Source: Mytilisepta virgata
Lineage: Eukaryota; Mollusca; Bivalvia; Mytilida; Mytilidae
Length of the DNA: 64,000 bases
Assembly (NCBI GenBank): GCA_028015205.1
Contig: CM051514.1
Location: 39,820,150-39,884,149 of the forward strand
Direction of reading: 5' to 3'
Below are positions 55,830-64,000 of this stretch, piece after piece. The number at the start of each line of letters is the position of its first letter. The first letter of the stretch is position 1. The position numbers and the translations under genes are program-made. Under the pieces are notes generated by a model. The model was not told the origin of the DNA, did no database searches, and worked only from the letters and a program-made list of their open reading frames with translations.

Positions 55830-55963
55830 TATCCTTTAAGGAATGGTTTGGACTTAATTGTTCCTTACTCTAGACTCTCATTAACGTCTGGCTCTTTTTA
55901 TCCGCTACATTGAGAGATTGCAATCAACTTTATGTAAAGTTGGGCTCAGTTCCAATCTCTCTT

Positions 55964-56340
55964 TAGAACTGTCCTAAACTGTCAGAAGAACAGTTCTAGA
56001 ACAGTCATTCTGACACCTTTTGAACCATTTATGACAGGGTGTGTCCTGACCTAGAACCATTTACGAGAGTTCTACCATTCTGAACGGTTCTACCCTAGAA
56101 CCATTTATGACAGTTCACCCTAGAATCCTTCTGGATGGTTCTACCATAGGAACATTTATGACAGTTCTACCATATAACCATTCTAGACTTTTCTACCCTA
56201 AAACCATTCTGGACGGTTCTACAATAGAAAGATTCTGAACGGTTCTACCTTAGAACCATTCTGAATGGTTCTACCCTAGAGCCATTCTGAATGGTTCTAT
56301 CCTAGAGCCATTCTGAATGGTTCTATCCTAGAGCCATTTA
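55964..56340. repeat. Palindromic minisatellite, block 1
   Basis: About 13 units of 25-30 bp built on AGAACCATTCTGAACGGTTC, TACCCT. Each unit contains the palindromic pair AGAACC / GGTTCT, so the array can fold in many registers. It follows directly on the end of the LINE RT. Confidence 0.85.
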
Positions 56341-57479
56341 TTGCCATGGCAATAGTTTATGAATTTTGAACATCAAAATTATCAAAATAAAATAATTAAT
56401 TTGTTGTAATAATTTTAAAATCAACTTTGAGCATACCGAAATAATGTCCTTCACAATAAAGATTTTACCAAAACTAAATGATTTAAAAACTAGTCGATGC
56501 CATTTTCTAGTACATGAAACGTTCCTCTACATATATTTTGACACAAGAACACTTTAAATCAAGATTTAGTCCCGTCACTTTTCAATCGAAGTTATTGTGT
56601 TAAATTTCTATATAATTATGTACGTTATGTAATTTTTCGATAAAATGCACCTCAAATATCCCGTTATTTCTCGAATCGCTAAGTCTGTGCTTTGTACATA
56701 TTGTTGGAGTGCATATCTTTTCAGCAAATGGTGTTTCCCATTTCATTTGAAAATAGGGTAATTTTTAATCAGATTTGTCTTATTTCAAAATGGCGGTACT
56801 TATCCCAATCATCTTCTACCTTGTCAAAACGAAATAAATATCGTTCATACGAACAAAGAGTATTAATTATATAATATATCAAATGTTTACCATATAAAAA
56901 TGGTAAAAAAGATAAAAATTAAAATGTTACTTATCTGACACATTTGAAATTTATTATTTAAAAATATAGGATTATAAAAATTTGAAATCCTGCTGATTTT
57001 GTCAGCAAAACGGGTTTACCTGTATACACATTTGTGTACCTTAAAAGTTGGAAAATAAACATCCGGACAGTCAAGATACAATATAAATGTAAAATCGTTA
57101 ATTATTTACAATTACCTGAAACACACAACATGTTACGGAGAACTCATTTTCAACCTATAAAACTTCAAATAAAAATCACACAAATTTTAACAAACAATAA
57201 AAAAAAATCTTGCACCATAGCGCTTTATTACATGTATGTACTTTTGCTATTTTGTGTAAATTGGTCTTAATCTTAATATTATTAATTATTGTCATAATTA
57301 TAATCGATGTGAAATGTTACTACATATTTCCAAAAAATGTTTTTAAAAGTTTGGAAAAAGCGAAGACGAGGAGTGCAAATGTACGTGCCATAATCAATAC
57401 ACAGTTATCGCACATGAAAATGACCGAAATAGTTGCATATGTCCTTAGATAATTTTAAAGGTAATTCTGACCTAAATCC
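56341..57479. other. 1.1-kb spacer between the two minisatellite blocks
   Basis: AT-rich, no recognised gene or repeat. It begins TTGCCATGGCAA, a 12-base palindrome. Since both blocks have the same unit and orientation, this could be an insertion that split one array. Confidence 0.55.
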
Positions 57480-57721
57480 AATCTGGACGGTTCTACCCTA
57501 GAACCATTTATGACAGTTCTACTCTTAGGACCATTTTGGACGGTTCTACCCTAGAACCATTTATGACAGATATACCCTAGAACCATGCTGGACGGTTCTA
57601 ACCTAGAAACATTTATGACAGTTCTACCCCAAAACCATTTATGACAGTTCTACCCTAGAACCATTTATGACGTTCTACCTTAGAACCATTTATGACAGGG
57701 TTGTTTCTACCCTAGAACCGT
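57480..57721. repeat. Palindromic minisatellite, block 2
   Basis: About nine units of 25-27 bp, mainly of the variant CCCTAGAACCATTTATGACA with GTTCTA; the same family as 55964-56340 with a different dominant variant. Confidence 0.85.
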
Positions 57722-58536
57722 CCTCGCTGACAGAAGTGTTAGATCTGAACTTTATTGTCCGCTAATCAGATACAATTTCAAAATTTTAGAGTACTCTACG
57801 TAGGAATACAAGGTAAAAAAGGGCATCATACCTTAACGCTATTCTTTTTGTCCACATAAGTTAAACATTTTACCAACCCAAATCCGGTATGGAGCTCGGT
57901 GCATTTTTGAATTACTCTTCAACTTTTTAAATTTGGGTTTTATTTTTTGGGGGGGGAGGGTTCCCCATTTTAGGCACTGAGTACAATTTATAAGTTGTAA
58001 ATATCGGCAAAAGAATACCGACGCGACAAAACAGTGAGAAAAGTCCACAAATTCGACGTCCAAAAGACGAAGTCAAAAGAATGGAACACAACAAACAAAC
58101 GCGACAAGGATACATGCACGACAGTAACGAATCAACTGTGAAATGTACACACCATAGGCGGGAGACGAAATATGCACATCTTGTGCATCAAGATTGGTAT
58201 CAAAGAATTGTATTCTTAATTGTGATCTTTATATAGTCAACATAATAACTAGTCTAGTATGCGAATGTGGAGCTCTGTGTGAAGATGCATTTCTTCTTTG
58301 TTTGTCCAATATACAATAATATCCGAAAAAAATATGCTTGACAATTTGTCCCGGATTTCCGTTAATATGGATTTTAATTACTTTTTTAAAGGTAGTGATA
58401 AACAAATGTTTTCAGACAAGTTTTTAAATTAATAAAATAGTCTAAAGATTTCCTCATTACTAAGTTAAGCGTATTACCTGAAGCTTTGATATATGATAGT
58501 TTACACGTACCTTTCTTACTTTATATTACTATTATT
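57722..58536 (-). other. Mostly non-coding; dispersed-repeat fragment at 58075-58170
   Basis: No gene. 58075-58170 shares AATGGAACACAACAAA, GACAAGGATACATG and ACGAATCAACTGTGAAATKT with the diverged PSGAP-family copy at 37555. CATCAAGATTGGTATCAAAG at 58188 matches 53813 closely. A G-run lies at 57949-57956. Confidence 0.55.
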
Positions 58537-59770
58537 ATCCCCGCACTTCGAATAAAGTTCGGGGATATTTGTAATCGGTCCGTCCGTCCGTCAGTCTGTC
58601 CGTTTTACCGTCTGTCCATCCGTTAGATAATCTTGTCTCCAGAAATCCTTGTTCATTTTTAACTTCATGCATTTAATTTCTATACAGTATTATCACAAAC
58701 TGTATGAAGATCCGCAATAAGGTTTTAGAATTTTGATTTTCAAAAATAGGGGCCCACAGGGTTGAATTTAGAAAATTGGAAGTTTAAACTTGTGACCGAA
58801 ACTCCTCATTCATTTCTCATTTTATGCTTTTAATTTCTATACAGTATTGTCGCAATAAGGTTTTCGAATTTTGATTTTTAAAAATTGGGGTCCACATGGG
58901 TCGAATTTCAAAAATTGGAAGTTTAAGCTTGTGACCTAAACTCCTCATAAATTTTTCGTTTTATGCTTTAATTTCTATATATTGTTAAATACTGTATTTA
59001 GATGCGCAACAAGGTTTTGGAATTTTAATTTTTAAAAATTGGGGCCCACAGGGGTGGAATTTCGAAAATTGTAATTTAAGCTTTTGACCTAAACTCCTCA
59101 TTCATTTTTCATGTCATGCATTTAATTTCTATACCATATTGTCACATACTATATGTAGATGCGCAATAAGGTTTTAGAATTTTGATTTTCAAAAATAGAG
59201 GCCCACAGGGGTCGAATTTCGAAAACTGGAAATTTAAACTAAACTGTTTATTAATTTTTCATTTTATGCTTTTAATTTCTATACAATATTGTCACATACT
59301 GTATGTAGATGCGCAATAAGATTTTAGAATTTTGATTTTGACAACTTGAGGCCCACAGGGGTTTATTTCGGAAATAGTAAATTTAAGCTTGTGCCTTAAA
59401 CTCCTCTTTCATTTTTCATTTAGATTTAACAAATTTATATATATATGTATATATAATATTGTTCTTTATTTTCTGTAGATATGTGAAAAGATTTTTAATT
59501 TTGAAAATCTATTAAGGGACCGGAAATGGTGAAATTGCTAATTTTGCTTTGTCTCTGGAAATGCTCATTCATTTTTTGTTTCAGTGGTTTAATTTGTGTA
59601 TAATATTGTTCTTCACTATGTGTAGATGTGCAATAAGGTTTTCAATTTTGAAATTTGATTCAGGGTTCCAATTTTCAGAGTGAAATTGTTAAATTGCTAA
59701 TTTTTCACTGTTAATTGTTTTTGACTTGTGCAGTGCGGGAATTGAATCCTTTCTGATGGCACCAATTTCT
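58537..59770 (+). repeat. About 155-bp tandem array bounded by CCCCGCACTTCG hairpin
   Basis: Opens with a hairpin, ATCCCCGCACTTCG / AAGTTCGGGGAT (58537-58566), then TCCGTCCGTCCGTC-type simple repeat. About seven units of roughly 150-160 bp follow, marked by TTTAATTTCTATACAGTATT, GCGCAATAAGGTTTTAGAAT and GGGGCCCACAGGGGT. It closes near TTGTGCAGTGCGGGAATTGA, whose GTGCGGG mirrors the CCCGCAC of the opening. Same structural type as 20192-20940. Confidence 0.8.
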
Positions 59771-61555
59771 AGTTTTAAATCTATTCAATCATATATAAAG
59801 ATGTACTAAGTGCATGCTCCGTTTATTTAGAATATATAATAATTTTTACGGGGAGAAGACGCTCGATCGTAAGTTTGATTATAACTTTGTTGTTTAGAAC
59901 AAATAAATTCAGAATAAACTAAAACTAAACTAAACTAAACTAAACTGAAAAAAAGGAATGAAAGAAGAAACTCGCATAACATGAACATAAACATGATAAA
60001 ACTTCAATTAATACCTAACGAAATTTTAAAACGTTGACAATGAGTGTTGACACAATATAAAGAAAACGTTTTGTGTACATAAAATAATTTACTATAATTA
60101 TGGATCGACAACCTGATTTATATGTATGTCAATTAACTCGCTAAATTTCCTGTGACTATAAGTGACTTGTCGGTTAACACGTTTGTGCTTGAACTTTTAA
60201 TTAAATGAAACATTTTTTTTTGTGTATAATTTAACTTGTAGTTTAACCGCACTCACCGTTATTCAGTAAAATCATATGTACTTGATTTGTAATCATATAA
60301 AACAATATTTTTGTGTATAATTTAAATTGTATTAAATCGCACTCGCATTATTACGGTGTATTACGTGTACAATGAAAAACAATGACGACCCCTACATGTA
60401 TTAATTTTGTTTCGTTTACAATAGGTCTACTGTCAAATTGCGTCCCTTTGTCGCGTCCCTCTTTTATGTCCTTTGTCATTTCCACAGTATACATGGTATA
60501 TATGTATTGTAACATTTTCTTGTTTGTAAAAGAACGAAGTAATATCTATAGATTTTGTCAGCGATGACGATATTTGTGTCAGGTCATTTTGCTTATACTC
60601 ATCACCAAGCGGAAACTATTCTTTTCCAAGAAGGATTTTAATTATTTTTTCGTGGAATGAAGTAAAAATTCCCTTAAGTGTATTACGTGTTACACTTACC
60701 AGCCAATTAAGGTCATATTAATTCGTATATAATCTTCCTCCAGGTTTTCTGCGTAATATATATATCTTGGTAAGTTTGAATCATTGCTATAATTCTAAAT
60801 TTTATTTGTTTTATTTTGATGTTGTTTTATATATATGTACACGCAGAAAATGTTTATCATTGTTAATCAAAAGGATTTTACTGACCGAGAATACAATGTA
60901 ACTTTACATACACGTACTTGTGTCTGCATATTAAGTTCGAAAGTAAGAAATCAACAAATTACATAAATTTTATTATAGCATGGTCATTTACGACCTAGAT
61001 TTTTTTCATGTTTTAAATGAATTTTAACGTTTCTTTTTAAATTATAAATTGATTATACAATAATTATAACAAATAAATTAGTTAAATATATACGAGCTTA
61101 AAATATATTTGGTGTGCATTAAATGCAACATTTATTTATTCCTTAGGCCTTTGTAAGACAAAATATATTTTTATGAAAACAGAGGTTCCTAATTTGTTTG
61201 CCAAAAAAAGTATTCATTTGATAGTTAATTAAATGTTTAAGTAAACTTTAAAGAACATTTAACGCTTTGAATGCCAAGGTCACCATTCAAAATTCTTATA
61301 CTTATAAAGGTTTCTTTAATTTCATAGTAACAAGAACAACAACTATAAAGAAAAGGTAAGATTATTATGTTAAAACTAACTTAAGCTCTCTCTTTTCTTG
61401 TTCAGATGTCTAATTATATCTTTATTTCCTTAAAATGATTACAGAGCGAGATGTTCATTTCAATTCATATTATTGCAGCAACTTAAATTTTAATATCAAA
61501 TGATCAAAATTAAAATAGTTAAATGCTCTTTTGGAAAAAAAATTATATGCTAAAG
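59771..61555. other. Non-coding stretch with small repeats
   Basis: (CTAAA)n at 59917-59946. A two-copy repeat of about 100 bp (TTTTGTGTATAATTTAA at 60218 and 60309, each followed by a CGCACTC segment). The plus frame 60382-60567 has no motif. No gene is supported. Confidence 0.55.
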
Positions 61556-61559
61556 AAGA

Positions 61560-61984
61560 TGTACGGCAAATAGTTAACAATCAAACAATGGGACCTATTA
61601 TACGATCACATGCCGAGCACTGCGAAGGCAATGAAATAAATTCAAAATATTTCTTGTCACTAGAAAAGCGCAATTATAAAAATAAATATATTAACATTAG
61701 TTGTAAATGACATGGAAATTACGCCCTGGCACAGATGGGCTTACCGCTGAGTTCTATAAATTTTTCTGGACTGACATAAAAAATATATTATAGAGAGCTT
61801 TGAATATTCCTTTGAAACCGGAAACCTCCCAGTTGACCAAAGAAAACCGGGCATACTTACTCTTATTCTAAAGAAAGAAAAAGACAGAACACTCTTGCCA
61901 AACTGGCGTCCTCTTTTCGTTTAAAAGTTTGATTACAAATTATTGGCCAAAGTAATTGCCAAAAGAATGAAACTATTTCTCCCT
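61560..61984 (+). pseudogene. L1-like LINE ORF2 fragment
   Basis: Two pieces in the plus direction read as an L1/Tx1-type ORF2. The first holds an IRSHAEHCEGNEINSKYF segment with LEKRNYKNKYI (the pre-RT region). The second holds RPGTDGLTAEFYKFF, then PGILTLILKKEKD, LLPNWRPL and DYKLLAKVIAKRMK (RT domains 0-2). A stop at about 61708 and a missing segment separate them, and other stops follow. Similarity ends at 61984, where the 1,406-bp tandem repeat begins. Confidence 0.7.
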
Positions 61985-63390
61985 AAGGTTACACTCCACT
62001 AATTATCTTAGTTTCGGAGAAATGCACCCCCAGAATTTTATTAATTATTAGAGTTGGTAAAGTTTGACTACATGATAGATAAATAATAAATGTCTTAACC
62101 TCAAAATTGTAATATTGACTGAAAGAGGATAGATTTTAGTTTAAAAAAATTCGAAAACATTAACTGATTTTGCTTCTGACAAGCAATGGGAGGTCATAAA
62201 CTGGGACTTGTGAATTGACATGTGGTGTGTAAAACTTTGACAGGGATAATCGGCACCTGCACTGGTAAGTTAAATTGCGAAAAAAAGAGCCGGAAAAGTA
62301 AACCTTTTTTTTCCCACATATGTAAAGGAATTTTATGCAGAATCTGAAAAATTAAGTCTCAATTGGATTGAAACGCTGCATCAGACCTCAATTTTAAGCC
62401 GAAGTGGAGTGAAATTTAACATTTTTAAAGCTTTTTTTATGACAATTTTTGAAATGTTGCTATGCCAACTAGGTTTCCATGGATATTTTTTATTTATTTT
62501 ATCATGATTGAAACAATGCTAACATAATGGCCTTTCAGAATATATATATATGTATATGGGTATTATTTACTCTGAAGGTGGCACAAGACCATGACATTTG
62601 TTAGCCCACTTCACATAGAAAATGGTACTATTAATTTGTGGAGTGCAACCTTTAAGGCTATCAGTAGCCACCTAAAAGGCAATATATACCCATGAAATAC
62701 TTTAAATTGTTCATTTATTTAATGATTTTATTTTTGACTGTTGAAAATTTAAATATAAAGGCTATCTTTTGTCATGTAATTGTTCTCATATGTCCTTAGC
62801 AACCACATTATGTATTTTTAACAATCCACAATGATACAACATAAGGGCAGGACTATAGTTTATATGCAGTATTGTGAGAAAAAAACTTTCCACCACCCAT
62901 TTTATATGCAAGGAGACAAGTATTTATATTGAAAAATATTTTGATTTGATTATCTTACAATTCATAGGTTTGCAAATTTTATCCAAAGATTTCTAATACC
63001 ATTAATATGGTTACAATGAAAAAAAAAGGTGGGGGGGGGGGGGGTACTATCTCCTTTCATGTCATTTAGTGAAAAGCTAAATATATGTAAAAAGCTGGTG
63101 GATTGTGCATTCAAAAGCTGAATCGAACAAATTATTTCTGTGAAAAGTCTTTTCAAGTGATGAAATGCTCAAAATAGTCACCATAGAACAAGAATTTTTG
63201 CATTTTGAATTTCTTGTAAATTTTAGTGAATTACTTCCCATTTACCGAGTCACTATGAATATTTGAAATAGGTATTATTTACTTATTATAAGTCATATTT
63301 TGATAAATGAGACAGTTTTGAATTCGTAAAGACCTGAAGAATAATAAAATTGGCCATTCTTTGAAAAAAAAAGTTATAAAAGTACTCTTT
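61985..63390 (+). repeat. 1,406-bp tandem repeat, full unit C
   Basis: Begins AAGGTTACACTCCACTAATT. Same family as 1496-3584. It contains a short AT run near 62540 and a G-run near 63031-63042. The next unit starts at 63391 with the same sequence. Confidence 0.9.
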
Positions 63391-64000
63391 AAGGTTACAC
63401 TCCACTAATTATCTTAGTTTCGGAGAAATGCACCCCCAGAATTTTATTAATTATTAGAGTTGGTAAAGTTTGACTACATGATAGATAAATAATAAATGTC
63501 TTAACCTCAAAATTGTAATATTGACTGAAAGAGGATAGATTTTAGTTTAAAAAAATTCGAAAACATTAACTGATTTTGCTTCTGACAAGCAATGGGAGGT
63601 CATAAACTGGGACTTGTGAATTGACATGTGGTGTGTAAAACTTTGACAGGGATAATCGGCACCTGCACTGGTAAGTTAAATTGCGAAAAAAAGAGCCGGA
63701 AAAGTAAACCTTTTTTTTCCCACATATGTAAAGGAATTTTATGCAGAATCTGAAAAATTAAGTCTCAATTGGATTGAAACGCTGCATCAGACCTCAATTT
63801 TAAGCCGAAGTGGAGTGAAATTTAACATTTTTAAAGCTTTTTTTATGACAATTTTTGAAATGTTGCTATGCCAACTAGGTTTCCATGGATATTTTTTATT
63901 TATTTTATCATGATTGAAACAATGCTAACATAATGGCCTTTCAGAATATATATATATGTATATGGGTATTATTTACTCTGAAGGTGGCACAAGACCATGA
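63391..64000 (+). repeat. 1,406-bp tandem repeat, unit D, runs off the window
   Basis: The 610 visible bases align with unit C at a constant offset of 1,406 with no indel, and I saw no substitution between them. The duplication is very recent, or an artefact of assembly. Confidence 0.9.

Larger units (their letters stand above)
53991..55930 (+). pseudogene. LINE reverse transcriptase, interrupted by nested insertions
   Basis: Decayed jockey/CR1-like RT region. In order: an N-terminal LQLPDFDDRTENHLSD and SITENEIIDIIK segment (54060-54165), a PKKAVCPD block, NWKIANVIALFKKGD (about 54292), SPISLISCV, and FIYINDIG (54960-54985). The catalytic region follows, LARLFADETSIGFSS (55001-55045), where the usual F/YADD is mutated to FADE. 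Then come TEVLIFSN, LRKLKFSLGRLNLEKF (55305-55350), WPLFECACEIWDKC, NLVPPSIQS (about 55568) and YPLRNGLDLIVPYSRLSLTS (55830-55890). Two insertions split it: a TA-flanked MITE (54421-54626) and about 223 bp at 55607-55829. Many stops and frame changes; dead. Confidence 0.8.

Noticed and set aside
1..64000. CRISPR arrays, bacterial operons, rRNA genes
   Set aside because: Tandem repeats here have no regular unique spacers. There are no closely packed ORFs with ribosome-binding sites, and no conserved rRNA segments were seen. All signals point to a eukaryotic genome.

Overview
The window looks like a gene-poor, transposon-rich stretch of a bivalve mollusc nuclear genome, most likely a mussel (Mytilidae). 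It is strongly AT-rich and has no long intact cellular ORF. It carries repeat families that I recognise, from memory and not from a search, as abundant in Mytilus: the PSGAP-type dispersed repeat (540, 26560, 32640, 37560), the element beginning GCCTGTATCGCTCACC (4075, 17531, 21604), AGGTCA/TGACCT minisatellites, and short elements with the GGGAGATAAC motif.

Layout. 0-4 kb: copies of a roughly 1.4-kb tandem repeat whose family returns at 62-64 kb. 4-9 kb: dispersed repeats and a tRNA-derived SINE with a perfect 13-bp target duplication. 9.1-12.4 kb: a decayed retroelement polyprotein, the most interesting object here. In order it has an N-terminal helix-hairpin-helix, a coiled coil, a gag domain, a CCHC knuckle, an aspartic protease and a TatD-type metal-dependent nuclease. 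Protease remnant and TatD share a reading frame, and no reverse transcriptase or integrase is visible. 16-24 kb: a TGACCT minisatellite, a 2.9-kb inverted-repeat pair, a LINE scrap, a fragment resembling the N-terminus of a Mutator-like transposase, and SINE and foldback elements. 24-35 kb: mostly non-coding, with a possible cysteine-rich terminal exon and a second AGGTCA array. 35-44 kb: a 9-bp-TSD MITE, a TTAA-flanked MITE, a SINE with perfect TSD, a LINE 3' end, a Ty3/gypsy pol tail, a Penelope-like RT scrap and a strong cruciform palindrome. 44-50 kb: a higher-order tandem repeat, LINE scraps, a tRNA-like sequence and an env-like retroelement remnant. 50.2-52.9 kb: a foldback element with about 550-bp inverted arms flanked by a 9-bp duplication. 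53-64 kb: minisatellites, a LINE RT broken by nested MITEs, a palindromic minisatellite in two blocks, an L1-like fragment and the near-identical 1,406-bp tandem repeat.

There is no operon-like organisation. The coding remnants are independent mobile-element fossils, most with in-frame stops or frameshifts. The only hints of cellular genes are two short exon-like open segments (21.1 kb and 24.5 kb). All family names rest on motif recognition by eye; no database search was possible.
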